Positions 42,251 through 51,187 of a stretch of DNA of 64,000 nucleotides are shown here, piece by piece. The stretch comes from Chloroflexota bacterium (GTDB lineage Bacteria > Chloroflexota > Anaerolineae > B4-G1). A program made the translations under genes and the position numbers. The DNA is taken from positions 81,035 to 145,034 of the forward strand of contig JAAEPW010000350.1 in the NCBI GenBank assembly GCA_024232355.1, read 5' to 3'. The first letter of the stretch is position 1, and each line of letters starts with the position of its first letter. The notes under the pieces were generated by a model. The model searched no databases and was not told where the DNA came from. It saw only the letters and a program-made list of their open reading frames with translations.

Positions 42251-42937
42251 TTACGACTGCTCTCTCAACAACAATTCAACCAAGAAACGGGCTGCCTGGG
42301 CTGCCTCTGGGCTGACCTCTACATCGTCAGAGTCGAACTGGGCAATCAACTCGCGTTGTGCTTGTTGGTATGCCTCGCCTTTCAATACTTGCAAGTCTTC
42401 AAAAGTCTCGAAAAAGGCAATGTCGCGCTCGATGGCGGTCTGCACCTTGTTCACTGTTGCCTGATCAAGGCCGTCGGTGATCTGGTACAACAATTCGAAC
42501 TGCTGGCGCAAATCGTCACGGGCGTCAAACTCGACCGGGAGCGCTATGTAACAAGTGATCGGTGCGTTGGAGCGCCAAATGTGGAAAGCGGCCTCATCAA
42601 AAGCGGTCTGCACCTGGTCTGCCACAGCCGCATCCAGTTCGCCAGCGGCGACCAACTCGTCCAGGGAAGTTTGATGGTCGGCACCAAGTTCATCCCGCAA
42701 CTGGCTGCCTTGCTCATAGTCCTTTTGTGCTTTTAGTCTCAACGAATCAAGTTGCAACCAGCATGTACGCAGACGATTGCGGGGAGAATCATCTCTGTTT
42801 TCTGGTGACTGCAAAGTCATTGGTGGATCAGTTGGACGAGTATCGCCATAGTCCTCAGACGGAGAACAGCGCGCCATCATCAGCGATGCAACCGCAATCC
42901 CCATACTCTTGACAAACTCACGACGTGTTAAACTCAT
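42251..42937 (-). CDS. Tat-exported paralogous protein 1, candidate radical SAM substrate
   Basis: 228 residues, the first gene of the operon, behind GGAGG. Tat motif TRREFVKSMGIAVASLMMARC with RC at 23-24. Shared blocks are LDELVAAGELDAAVADQVQ, HIWRSNAPITCY (C129), TAIERDIAF and EAAQAARFLVELLL; it lacks the SYxFPxFDE block seen in the other two. The residue before the conserved cysteine is Arg, which does not fit a normal lipobox, so lipidation is doubtful. Family unknown. Confidence 0.8.
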   Translation of the reverse strand: MSLTRREFVKSMGIAVASLMMARCSPSEDYGDTRPTDPPMTLQSPENRDDSPRNRLRTCWLQLDSLRLKAQKDYEQGSQLRDELGADHQTSLDELVAAGELDAAVADQVQTAFDEAAFHIWRSNAPITCYIALPVEFDARDDLRQQFELLYQITDGLDQATVNKVQTAIERDIAFFETFEDLQVLKGEAYQQAQRELIAQFDSDDVEVSPEAAQAARFLVELLLREQS

Positions 42938-43017
42938 AAGCCACCTCCTTGCAAGACACCCTTGCTATGTCCTACAGACGTCGCTGAGCGGCCAATGGTT
43001 CCATTACAGCGAGTGCT

Positions 43018-43046
43018 GATACAGTCCTAAAAGCTTTCCGTGTCAA
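43018..43046 (-). promoter_or_regulatory. Probable promoter of the Tat-protein/radical SAM operon
   Basis: Minus strand: perfect -35 TTGACA (43046-43041), 17 bp, weak -10 TGTATC (43023-43018). It lies seven bases beyond the transketolase stop codon, so the operon need not depend on read-through. Confidence 0.4.
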
Positions 43047-43052
43047 ATGAAT

Positions 43053-45053
43053 CTATTTTAACAACTGTAGCACCCGTTCGGCCACCGCCTCGGCTGTAAA
43101 ACCAAACTTTTCCATCAACACCTTGTAGGGTGCCGATGCCCCGAAACGATCCAATCCCAACACGTCGCCTTTTGGCCCGACGTATTTTTCCCACCCACAT
43201 ATCAAGCCAGCCTCAATGGCCAGTCGCGCTGTCACCGGTGGCGGCAACACCGAGTCTTGGTACTCGGCTGGTTGGGCATCAAAAAGTTCTTGACTGGGCA
43301 TACTCACGATGCGTACACCAACTCCCTGCTCTGCCAGTAGCTCCCGCGCCTCTTGCGCTAGATGCACCTCGGAGCCGCTGGCGATGATCAGTGCGTTGGA
43401 CACACCCGAGCTTTCGGTCAGGATGTACGCGCCCCGGGAGACTTTATCAAATGGTTTGTGCATTGTCTCGAACGGCACAGGCATCTTTTGACGGGTAAGA
43501 AGGAGCGCAGTGGGGCCATCCCTTCGCTCCAGCGCCACGCGCCAAGCAGCGACGGTCTCGTTGGCATCGGCCGGGCGGATGACGACCAGGTTGGGAATCA
43601 TCCGCAACGTCGCCAAATGCTCGACCGGCTGGTGGGTGGGACCATCCTCACCGAGCCAGACCGAATCGTGGGTCCAAACGTAGACAACGGGCAAGCCCAT
43701 CATTGCCGCCAACCGTACCGCCGGCCGCATATAGTCTGAAAAGACCAGAAAGGTACCACCATAGGGAATCAAACCACCGTAAAGCGCCAGCCCGCTGAGG
43801 ATACCGCCCATCGCGTGTTCGCGGACACCAAAGCGCAAGTTGCGCCCAGCAGGGGTCTCGCGCTGAAAGTCTGCCCAATCTTTGAGCAACGTATTGTTGG
43901 ATGGGGCCAGGTCAGATGAGCCACCGATGAGCGTGGGCATAATTGGAGCGAGGGCGTTCAGCACCGCGCCCGAGGCTTGACGAGTGGCCAAGGGACCATC
44001 GGTTAGAGAAAACTTGGGCAGTACGTCCGTCCACCCAGCAGGCAACACCTCACCGGCCCACAACTTTTGCAAAAGGGCAGCATCATCGAGGTGCGCCGCC
44101 TGGTAGCGATCAAAGGTCTCGCACCATTGGGCTTCGGCCTGTTGCCCTTGCTCGACCGCTTGCCGGAACACTGGCAAGACTCTTTCAGGGATCAAAAAGT
44201 TCGCGCTGGCGGGCCAGCCCAACTTTTCCTTGGTCAGGATTACCTCCTCCGCACCCAACGGCGCGCCGTGGGAACTGGCCGTGTCTTGCTTGTTGGGGCT
44301 GCCATAGCCAATATGGGTATGACACACGATGAGCGAAGGATGACTTGTCTCCTCCTGCGCGGCGCGGATAGACGTCTCAATTTCATCCAGGTTGTGTCCA
44401 TCCACTTCCTGGACATGCCAACCATAGGCCCGGAATCGCGCCGGAACGTCTTCTGTAAAGGCAATGTCCGTCGAGCCTTCGATGGATATATCGTTATCGT
44501 CATAGAGGTAAATGAGATTGCCCAACCCCAGATGCCCCGCCAGACTGGCCGCCTCGTGACTCACTCCTTCCATCAAATCACCGTCAGAGACGATGCCATA
44601 GACAAAGTGATTCAAGATAGACACATCGGGCCGGTTAAAAGTAGCCGCCATAAAGCGTTCGGCAATCGCCATCCCCACCCCATTGGCAAAACCTTGCCCT
44701 AGAGGCCCAGTGGTGGTTTCGACGCCGGCCGTGTGACCATATTCCGGGTGCCCTGGGGTGAGGCTGCCCCACTGCCGAAAGTTCTCCAGTTCCTCCAAGG
44801 GTAAATCGTAACCGGTGAGGTGAAGCAGACTGTAGAGCAGCATCGAGCCGTGTCCTGCTGACAGAACAAACCGGTCACGATTGGGCCAAGAAGGGTTGGC
44901 TGGGTTATGCTTGAGAAATCGGGTCCAAAGCACATAGGCGATATCCGCTGTTCCCATCGGCATACCTGGATGACCAGAGTTGGCTTTTTGTACGCCATCT
45001 ATTGCCAGTGTGCGGATGGTGTTGACGCAAAGTTGATCCAGTTCAACAGTCAT
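43053..45053 (-). CDS. tkt: Transketolase
   Basis: 666 residues, normal for bacterial transketolase. Landmarks are [22 protein letters not shown], the TPP-binding region [45 protein letters not shown] and the pyrimidine domain [21 protein letters not shown]. It exchanges two-carbon units between pentose- and hexose-phosphates in the non-oxidative pentose phosphate pathway. It stands between the Tat operon and a lipoprotein gene on the same strand. Confidence 0.97.
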   Translation of the reverse strand: MTVELDQLCVNTIRTLAIDGVQKANSGHPGMPMGTADIAYVLWTRFLKHNPANPSWPNRDRFVLSAGHGSMLLYSLLHLTGYDLPLEELENFRQWGSLTPGHPEYGHTAGVETTTGPLGQGFANGVGMAIAERFMAATFNRPDVSILNHFVYGIVSDGDLMEGVSHEAASLAGHLGLGNLIYLYDDNDISIEGSTDIAFTEDVPARFRAYGWHVQEVDGHNLDEIETSIRAAQEETSHPSLIVCHTHIGYGSPNKQDTASSHGAPLGAEEVILTKEKLGWPASANFLIPERVLPVFRQAVEQGQQAEAQWCETFDRYQAAHLDDAALLQKLWAGEVLPAGWTDVLPKFSLTDGPLATRQASGAVLNALAPIMPTLIGGSSDLAPSNNTLLKDWADFQRETPAGRNLRFGVREHAMGGILSGLALYGGLIPYGGTFLVFSDYMRPAVRLAAMMGLPVVYVWTHDSVWLGEDGPTHQPVEHLATLRMIPNLVVIRPADANETVAAWRVALERRDGPTALLLTRQKMPVPFETMHKPFDKVSRGAYILTESSGVSNALIIASGSEVHLAQEARELLAEQGVGVRIVSMPSQELFDAQPAEYQDSVLPPPVTARLAIEAGLICGWEKYVGPKGDVLGLDRFGASAPYKVLMEKFGFTAEAVAERVLQLLK

Positions 45054-45101
45054 TGTTGCTTCCTTTCGTCGCTAGGCCATTCAAGAATGGCTATTACCCA
45101 A

Positions 45102-46160
45102 TCACTCACTCATAATGATGACCGAGATCGTCCCGTCATTATCGGTTATTGTGACCGAGGCGTTTTGATCATCCTTGGTGTAATTCAGCATCGCGGTGCC
45201 AGAGGTGATGAAAGAGTCACCTGTCTCGCTCCACCCCTCGGCCGACATTTGTTCCTCATAAAAAGTCTGCACATTGTCAAAGGAACTGCTCGACTCGTAG
45301 GTCACCATGCCACCGAACGTACTCGTATTCACCGCATCGGGCATGATGGGGAATTCACTTTCTGCATTATCACATCCGGCAGGCGGTTCGATGGTGATAG
45401 ATGTATTGACAGCGAGCAACTCGTACTCCCACTCGACATGCCCATCTTGCTGTGAAGAGGGATCTGTGCCTTCAGCCACCATTGTATATTTGGCGACATA
45501 ATCTCCATCTACGGCGATCCACGCCTCACCCTCAGCGTGAGTGAGCGTGGCCCACCCAACCGCGGTCTCGTCAAACTCATAGTGACGGCAGAGTATGCCG
45601 TTCACCGTCTCGTCAGGCAAGACGCGGCGAGCGTTATCCAGCCCCCCCATAATGTCGTCGAGTTCGAAAATCTCCATATCCATCGCTTCGCTTGTATCAG
45701 TTGACGTGGAGATACATTGATCCCCAAAAACGGCGTACTGTTGATTACCAATCTGGACGCTCTCCATACCGCCTTCTCCAACTCCGGCGATCCCGCCGCC
45801 CTGTATCACAATACGCTGCGCGAATGGCTCACGCACATATTCAATGTCCATCTCCATAGTCCATTGGTCGCCCTCACTGCTGCCCGCGCCGCTCTCAAAA
45901 ATCATTGTCATATGGCTGCGGTAACTATCCAGGCTATCCAAGCCGTTGGTGACGGATGAAATGCTAATGTCCTCTTCTTCTTCGGGTTCATCAACATCCT
46001 CAGTATCCTCTTCCTCCTCCGGTTCTTCCACTTCTTCGATCTCTTCGGCTGGCGCTGGTGCATCTTCTACTTCTCCACCAGTTAGCCCACACACGCTGCA
46101 TCCCAAGGTCAAACCAAAGAGCAAGATCAACAATAGAAACAATCCAAGTCGTTTATTCAC
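45102..46160 (-). CDS. Lipoprotein with acidic linker, function unknown
   Basis: 352 residues. The GTG start is chosen because GAGGAGG precedes it and the signal peptide NKRLGLFLLLILLFGLTLGC begins there; upstream sequence in the open frame is not protein-like. The lipobox is LTLGC. A very acidic Glu/Asp-rich linker (about 30-70) leads to a domain with YRSHMTMIFESGAG and EYELLAVNTSITIEPPAGC that resembles the LolA/LppX-like or LppX_LprAFG beta folds of lipid-carrying lipoproteins; this is only a shape impression. Confidence 0.65.
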   Translation of the reverse strand: MNKRLGLFLLLILLFGLTLGCSVCGLTGGEVEDAPAPAEEIEEVEEPEEEEDTEDVDEPEEEEDISISSVTNGLDSLDSYRSHMTMIFESGAGSSEGDQWTMEMDIEYVREPFAQRIVIQGGGIAGVGEGGMESVQIGNQQYAVFGDQCISTSTDTSEAMDMEIFELDDIMGGLDNARRVLPDETVNGILCRHYEFDETAVGWATLTHAEGEAWIAVDGDYVAKYTMVAEGTDPSSQQDGHVEWEYELLAVNTSITIEPPAGCDNAESEFPIMPDAVNTSTFGGMVTYESSSSFDNVQTFYEEQMSAEGWSETGDSFITSGTAMLNYTKDDQNASVTITDNDGTISVIIMSE

Positions 46161-46190
46161 GATACGCCTCCTCAATATGTATTGCAACAG

Positions 46191-46219
46191 ATTATCGCAC
46201 AACTGACACTCAAGGTCAA
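46191..46219 (-). promoter_or_regulatory. Promoter of the acidic-linker lipoprotein gene
   Basis: Minus strand: TTGACC (46219-46214), 17 bp, GATAAT (46196-46191). It is back to back with the rplS promoter. Confidence 0.65.
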
Positions 46220-46229
46220 GTGATCTGGG

Positions 46230-46258
46230 TTGCCCTAGATGACAAAACGTAGTATAAT
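46230..46258 (+). promoter_or_regulatory. Promoter of rplS
   Basis: TTGCCC (46230-46235), 17 bp, perfect TATAAT (46253-46258). The predicted start near 46265 leaves a leader of about 59 bases. Confidence 0.7.
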
Positions 46259-46323
46259 CTGCCAGCATTGTCCCTGGAATGACGAAAAAATATGAGGGGC
46301 TTAAATCTGTAAGGAAGTGTGCG

Positions 46324-46677
46324 ATGAACCTGATTGAATCATTAGAACGTCAAATAGAACCAAATCCAAATATTCCTGAATTGAACCCGGGCGACTCTGT
46401 CAATGTGCATGCCCGTATCATTGAAGGTGATAAAGAACGTGTACAGGTCTTTAAAGGCACCATCATTCGCGTGCGCGGGCGTGGCGTAAATGCCAGCTTT
46501 ACCGTGCGACGCATCGCCTCACACGGCATTGGCGTCGAGCGTACTTTTCTGGTGAACTCGCCCCGGCTTGAAAAAGTCCAAGTGACACGCCGGGCACACG
46601 TCCATCGCGCCAAGCTTTATTACCTGCGGGAACGACGGGGTAAGCGAGCGCGCCTGAAAGAAAAGCGCACTCGGTAA
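46324..46677 (+). CDS. rplS: Ribosomal protein L19
   Basis: 117 residues, typical for bL19. Diagnostic stretches are PGDSVNVHARIIEGDKERVQVFKGTIIRVRGRG, SFTVRRIASHGIGVERTFLVNSPRLEKVQV and the basic C-terminus KLYYLRERRGKRARLKEK. It sits at the 30S-50S interface. The ATG at 46324, behind AAGGAAG, is chosen over earlier in-frame codons because the family starts there. Its usual neighbours (rpsP, rimM, trmD) are absent, so it is monocistronic here, with its own promoter and terminator. Confidence 0.96.
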   Translation: MNLIESLERQIEPNPNIPELNPGDSVNVHARIIEGDKERVQVFKGTIIRVRGRGVNASFTVRRIASHGIGVERTFLVNSPRLEKVQVTRRAHVHRAKLYYLRERRGKRARLKEKRTR

Positions 46678-46713
46678 TTCCGTTAGATCTCTTCCCCTTT
46701 GCCAGCCAAAGGC

Positions 46714-46742
46714 GGGCGTAGGACACACCTACGCCCCTTTTG
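46714..46742 (+). terminator. Intrinsic terminator of rplS
   Basis: GGGCGTAGG (46714-46722), loop ACACA, CCTACGCCC (46728-46736), then CTTTTG. A perfect 9-bp stem and a short T-run. Confidence 0.85.
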
Positions 46743-46822
46743 TATGTTGGTACATTGGCATGTCGAGCAGACGCCCAATCTACCAATAAATTGACCTACC
46801 GGCTTTCAACCAGGAGCTTGCT

Positions 46823-47560
46823 ATGGCCCTTCCCGTTATCGGCATTACTGGTCATGCGGATCAATCTGCCCGTCCACCTGGCATTTCCCTCTTTGCTCTC
46901 AGCCAGACCTATGTTCAGGCTGTAGAACTCGATGGGGGTGCTCCAATGATTATTCCCCCACACCTAAAAGAGACACAACTACGCGCCATCTTTGATCACT
47001 TGGACGGTTTACTTCTCTCGGGTGGCGGGGATGTGCTGCCCGCATTTTTCGGTCAAGATGACAGCGGTTTACTGTGGTTGGTGGACGAGTGGCGAGACCG
47101 CACAGAGCTTGCACTGGCACGGTGGGCACTGGCCGAAGAACTCCCCTTACTAGCGATTTGCCGGGGAGCCCAGGTGCTCAACATCGCTGCCGGTGGGACA
47201 CTCATTCAGGACATTCCGACTCAGGTCCCTAACGCGCTGCCCCACAGCACCGTTGCAGGCCGTCCAAAGAGTTCGGTAGCCCACACCATTGAGATAAAAG
47301 CTGGCAGCCGTCTGGCAGCGCTGGTTGGAGATGGTCAGTTGGGTGTGAACAGTGCCCATCACCAGGCGGTCAAAGATGTGGGGGCAGACCTAGTAATCAC
47401 CGCTCGCGCTCCTGATGGCATCATCGAGGGTTTGGAACTGCCCGCGCACCCCTTCTGTGTTGGCGTGCAGTGGCACCCAGAGGCAATGATCGAAAAACAC
47501 CCCGTGATGCGCCAATTCTTCAAGGGTCTGGTCCAAGCAGCACAAGCCAGTGCCGGATGA
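46823..47560 (+). CDS. Gamma-glutamyl-gamma-aminobutyrate hydrolase-like (peptidase C26)
   Basis: 245 residues of the class I glutamine-amidotransferase fold, PuuD-like subgroup. The nucleophile Cys is in LLAICRGAQVLNIAAGGTLIQD; the His-Glu pair is in VGVQWHPEAM. GLLLSGGGDVLPAFFGQ is the family's oxyanion/loop region. It probably cleaves gamma-glutamyl amides. AACCAGGAG lies just ahead of the ATG. The next gene starts within its stop codon (ATGA). Confidence 0.88.
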   Translation: MALPVIGITGHADQSARPPGISLFALSQTYVQAVELDGGAPMIIPPHLKETQLRAIFDHLDGLLLSGGGDVLPAFFGQDDSGLLWLVDEWRDRTELALARWALAEELPLLAICRGAQVLNIAAGGTLIQDIPTQVPNALPHSTVAGRPKSSVAHTIEIKAGSRLAALVGDGQLGVNSAHHQAVKDVGADLVITARAPDGIIEGLELPAHPFCVGVQWHPEAMIEKHPVMRQFFKGLVQAAQASAG

Positions 47561-49500
47561 TGTACTTGCGTCGCTTGGTCATCACTGCCCTAATTATGCT
47601 CATAGTGGGGTGTGCACCTCTGCCCACGCCATTCCCTACCTTTACACCCACGTTCACACCCACACCTACTTTTACTCCTACCCCTACCCCCACTTTGACT
47701 TTCACGCCTACTCCCACTTTGACCTCTACACCTACTCCCCCCCCAACACCCGCCCTAACCTACACCCCGACACCCACACACTATTCTGATACCCCTAGCT
47801 CGACTCTATCCCTGGCAGAACCCCCACTGCGACCTTTTGACTATATCGTGGTCAACCCCGATCCGCCACGCCGAGTGCCCAACGCAACCCGCGCTTTTTG
47901 GGTCACCGATAACACGACCGGCGAGCAGCGAGAAATCACCGCTCGCCTGCGCGCCCAGACTGAGCATGCGGCTATGTGGGTACAAGACGGAATGTGGCAC
48001 GACGTCCAGCAGTTGGAAGAAGCGGCGATCTTTTTCGAGACGCAGATCTATTCCACCACCCGCGCTGCCTTTGGCTCCGAGTGGACACCCGGAGTGGATA
48101 ACGACCCACACATTCACATCTTGCACGCCACAGGTCTGGGTGAAGGTGTATTGGGCTACACCTCCAGCGCCGACGAGTTTCCTCACGCCCTGTATTCCCA
48201 ATCCAACCAAGCCGAGATGATCACGGTTCACGTGGATCAAGTTGAGATAGGGAGTTCTGTCTATTATGGCCTGTTGGCTCGCCAGTTCCAGCGAATCATT
48301 CAATGGTACCAAGATCGAAATGAGGAACGCTGGATAAAAGAGGGAGGGGCCGAATTGGCCGCTGGCCTAAACGGCCTCGATTTAGGCGAACTGGAGAGAG
48401 CCTACCTGGAGCATCCCGACACATCGCTCACCACGTGGCAGGATGCGACGGATGCCCATCGAGGGGCAGCTTTTTCTTTCATCTCGAACTTTTACCAGCA
48501 GTTTGGCAAAAAGGGCACACAGATATTGACGTCACAACCGCTCAATGGGACCGCCGGCTTTGATGCGACGCTGGCCGAGTTGGAAACTGATCTTACCTTT
48601 GAGAATGTCTTTGCCGAGTGGCTGGTGGCCAACTATTTGAGCGCGGAACCGCCTGCTCCGGCAGCCATTTACGAGAATTATCCAGTCGCGGTGGAATTGT
48701 CAGTCCAACAATTTGGCGCGGATTATATCCTGCTTCGCGGCCAAGACGATCTCCACATTCAGTTCGCCGGAGCGACAACAACCCATATGCTGGACATTTC
48801 CCCCCACAGCGGAAATTCTTTTTGGTGGTCCAATCGGGCCGACGAGTCGTTGACCACACTCACACGGGCCTTTGATCTCTCCACCATCTCGGACACTGAG
48901 CCGATCACACTGACTTATTGGACAAGGTACGACATCGAACCGGGCTATGATTACGCGACCGTTGAGGCCAGCACCGACGGCGGAGAGCGATGGGAAATAT
49001 TACTCACCCCTTCAGGCACAGGTGACAACGCCCACGGCAACAATCCCGGCTGGGGTTATACGGGCCAAAGCGGCGACCCACCAGTGTGGATTCAAGAGTC
49101 AGTAGACCTGTCGCCTTACGCCGGGGGTGAGATACTGGTGCGTTTTGCATACCTGACCGACGAAGCTGTCACCGGGATAGGATTTGTGCTTGATGACATT
49201 GCTATCCCGAAAATTGGCTACATCGATGATGTAGAAAGTGGAGAAACAGGATGGGAGTCGGCGGGTTTCACGCGCACCGACAACCTAATACCTCAACGCT
49301 ATCTGGCAATCCTAATCGGCCTTGGGAAAAGTCCAGAGGAAACAGTCACTGTGGAGCACCTACTGGTTGAACAAGACAGTTTAGCAGAGTGGATAGTGCC
49401 ATTGAACAGCGAGGGATGGCGCGAGGCCGTCATCGTGCTCTCTGGACTGACATCTATTACGACTAATCCCGCACCCTACTGGCTGACCATCGAACAATAA
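47557..49500 (+). CDS. Secreted lipoprotein with inactivated metallopeptidase motif and beta-sandwich domain
   Basis: About 647 residues. Signal peptide with lipobox LIVGC, then a Thr-Pro repeat linker (about 22-85, units of TPTFTPTPT). The next 330 residues resemble Chloroflexota immune-inhibitor-A/M6-like peptidases, where one expects HEFQH near WINEGLAELA. Here the sequence is R242-QFQ-R246 followed by RWIKEGGAELAA, so all three zinc-site residues are replaced. The C-terminal part (WSNRADESLTTLTRAFDLS, RFAYLTDEAVTGIGFVLDDI) is the jelly-roll domain that such peptidases carry. It may be a secreted binding protein. Start overlaps the upstream stop codon. Confidence 0.75.
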   Translation: MMYLRRLVITALIMLIVGCAPLPTPFPTFTPTFTPTPTFTPTPTPTLTFTPTPTLTSTPTPPPTPALTYTPTPTHYSDTPSSTLSLAEPPLRPFDYIVVNPDPPRRVPNATRAFWVTDNTTGEQREITARLRAQTEHAAMWVQDGMWHDVQQLEEAAIFFETQIYSTTRAAFGSEWTPGVDNDPHIHILHATGLGEGVLGYTSSADEFPHALYSQSNQAEMITVHVDQVEIGSSVYYGLLARQFQRIIQWYQDRNEERWIKEGGAELAAGLNGLDLGELERAYLEHPDTSLTTWQDATDAHRGAAFSFISNFYQQFGKKGTQILTSQPLNGTAGFDATLAELETDLTFENVFAEWLVANYLSAEPPAPAAIYENYPVAVELSVQQFGADYILLRGQDDLHIQFAGATTTHMLDISPHSGNSFWWSNRADESLTTLTRAFDLSTISDTEPITLTYWTRYDIEPGYDYATVEASTDGGERWEILLTPSGTGDNAHGNNPGWGYTGQSGDPPVWIQESVDLSPYAGGEILVRFAYLTDEAVTGIGFVLDDIAIPKIGYIDDVESGETGWESAGFTRTDNLIPQRYLAILIGLGKSPEETVTVEHLLVEQDSLAEWIVPLNSEGWREAVIVLSGLTSITTNPAPYWLTIEQ

Positions 49501-49504
49501 GATA

Positions 49505-49543
49505 ACGCCAGGTTCTAACCAATTTTTTGGCAAAACCTGGCGT
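49505..49543. terminator. Hairpin between convergent genes
   Basis: ACGCCAGGTT (49505-49514) with AACCTGGCGT (49534-49543), a perfect 10-bp stem with an inner CCAA/TTGG pairing. It lies just after the stop of the large lipoprotein gene. Confidence 0.6.
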
Positions 49544-49565
49544 CTGGCACGAGAATGACTGACCA

Positions 49566-49612
49566 ACGCAATGGTGTTTCTGAGCAACGCCTTACGTTGT
49601 TTCTGAACAACG
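49566..49612. repeat. Short tandem repeat GCGTTG-N-TCAG
   Basis: Read on the minus strand, GGCGTTGTTCAGAAACAAC (49612-49594), then GGCGTTGCTCAGAAACACC, then GCGTTGGTCAG, with a period of 22-23 bases. Another copy of the first unit, identical over 19 bases, lies in the opposite orientation at 55646-55664 before rsmA. Confidence 0.55.
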
Positions 49613-49613
49613 C

Positions 49614-49865
49614 CTATGCCGGGGGCTGTACGGCTGGCGTTTCTACGACGGCTGGGGCACCGCGTTTGAACGACTCGAGTTGCGCTTCTAATTCGGCACG
49701 GCGGACAGCAGCCGCCCGCTTGCCCTCTTCGATCAACCCTTGCACGCGATCACGCATCTGCTCTTGCATATCTTGGCCCGACTTTGGGGCCAGCAGAATT
49801 GCAATCGCAGCACCAACAACTGCTCCAGACAATAATCCGACCAAGAAACCAAAACTTTTTCGCAT
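49614..49865 (-). CDS. YtxH-like small membrane protein
   Basis: 83 residues. One N-terminal transmembrane helix, FGFLVGLLSGAVVGAAIAILLAPKSG, with the LAPKSG motif typical of YtxH, then a charged helical region (QEQMRDRVQGLIEEGKRAAAVRRAELEAQ) and a Pro-rich end. Members are general-stress proteins in Firmicutes; the function is unknown. It ends beside the tandem repeat. Confidence 0.8.
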   Translation of the reverse strand: MRKSFGFLVGLLSGAVVGAAIAILLAPKSGQDMQEQMRDRVQGLIEEGKRAAAVRRAELEAQLESFKRGAPAVVETPAVQPPA

Positions 49866-49908
49866 CTCTTACCTCCCTGAATATCTAAAGACCGTCACCT
49901 GTGCGAGC

Positions 49909-49936
49909 ATTATACAATACGTTCTGTCAGCCGCAA
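49909..49936 (-). promoter_or_regulatory. Promoter of the YtxH-like gene
   Basis: Minus strand: TTGCGG (49936-49931), 16 bp, perfect TATAAT (49914-49909). Confidence 0.55.
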
Positions 49937-49954
49937 AGTCTTGAACGCGCAGCT

Positions 49955-49983
49955 TTGACTTTCATACCGAATTGCACTATACT
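49955..49983 (+). promoter_or_regulatory. Promoter of the Tat-exported glycosidase-like gene
   Basis: TTGACT (49955-49960), 17 bp, TATACT (49978-49983). The predicted start near 49990 leaves a leader of about 31 bases. Confidence 0.7.
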
Positions 49984-50020
49984 GAGATCGTTGATCTGAG
50001 CGCAGCAAAAGAAGGCAGCA

Positions 50021-51187
50021 ATGACTCTTAAACGTAAAAAAACCATCAACCGGCGCGAGTTTCTCACGGGAGCGGCGACATTGAGCACTGTGGCTCTGGC
50101 CCAGCGTCTTTTGGGCCACACAACTCCGGCGCAAGCCACTAGCGCCAAAGCAACGCCCATACCCCCGGTGGTCTCCTCTGGAGCAGCCTCTGCTGATCTC
50201 GATCACCACATGTACCTTCCTTTAATTTCCACGAGTGGAGAAGCGCCTCTAGCGCACGGTCCATCCAAACTGGGTCTGCACACGCTAAATCCCGGTGCTG
50301 CGATTGATTTTGTGCGCGCCGCACACGACAATGGTGCACAGGTGGCGATGGTAAAAGCGCTCGATAATTTCGGGTATCTGCGAGAGGTTAAAACGATCTC
50401 ACCCGAGACGGTCACCGTCGCACGCTGCGGTCCAGGGAGACGCGCGCCGCAATGGGTCGAGACCAGCGGCGATCCAGCTGACAAAGCGGCTGATATGATG
50501 TACGGTTTTGGAGATTTTCCAGGTCACATGTATCATTGGCAATGGGAAGAAGACGTTGTGGACTATTGGGAAATATTGAACGAGCAAAAACCGCCGACTA
50601 TGGCAGGACACGTCTGGTTGGCAGAATTTTTCATCGCCGCTATGGACATCGCCGAGAGCCACGGGCACAAGCTCGCGCTTTTTTCCTACAGTACCGGCGT
50701 GCCCCAATGGCACGAATGGGAAGCCATCGTGGAAACGGGGGTGTTTGCACGAGCCAAAGCGGGGGGGCACGTCCTGGCATTGCACGAGTATGACTGGCCG
50801 GTGTCAGATCAACGTTGGGGCGAGCCGACAGAAGATTTACCCGCATACGAGGATCGAGGCGTCTTGAACTGTCGTTATCGCTACCTCTACCGTGACTTTC
50901 TCATCCCGCGTGATGAGGCCATCCCATTGGTCATTACCGAATCTGGTCTCGACCCAGTAGTTGGAGGTCCAGACCTTGCACAGCCCTGGCAAAAGCGATA
51001 TGTGAAAGAAATGATCTGGTGTGACACAAAGTTGCGCGAAGATGACTATGTCATCGGCACGGCAATGTTCTCTATCGGTACCGTTCTCAACTGGGTACCC
51101 TATGATTATGGGGAACTGTTGTGGCCTGGGAACCCCTACGGCCCCAACAATTTCCTCGACTATATAATTTCGCTCAAAGACGCGTAA
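50021..51187 (+). CDS. Tat-exported glycoside hydrolase-like protein (clan GH-A fold)
   Basis: 388 residues. Tat signal INRREFLTGAATLSTVALAQRLL, then a TIM-barrel-like sequence: LGLHTLNPGAAIDFVRAAHDNGAQVAMVKAL, DYWEILNEQKPP (likely acid/base Glu at the end of strand 4) and PLVITESGLDP (likely nucleophile Glu at the end of strand 7). These spacings fit clan GH-A, but no substrate family can be named. It may instead be a barrel that binds sugars without hydrolysing them. AAGGCAG is upstream of the ATG. Confidence 0.65.
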   Translation: MTLKRKKTINRREFLTGAATLSTVALAQRLLGHTTPAQATSAKATPIPPVVSSGAASADLDHHMYLPLISTSGEAPLAHGPSKLGLHTLNPGAAIDFVRAAHDNGAQVAMVKALDNFGYLREVKTISPETVTVARCGPGRRAPQWVETSGDPADKAADMMYGFGDFPGHMYHWQWEEDVVDYWEILNEQKPPTMAGHVWLAEFFIAAMDIAESHGHKLALFSYSTGVPQWHEWEAIVETGVFARAKAGGHVLALHEYDWPVSDQRWGEPTEDLPAYEDRGVLNCRYRYLYRDFLIPRDEAIPLVITESGLDPVVGGPDLAQPWQKRYVKEMIWCDTKLREDDYVIGTAMFSIGTVLNWVPYDYGELLWPGNPYGPNNFLDYIISLKDA

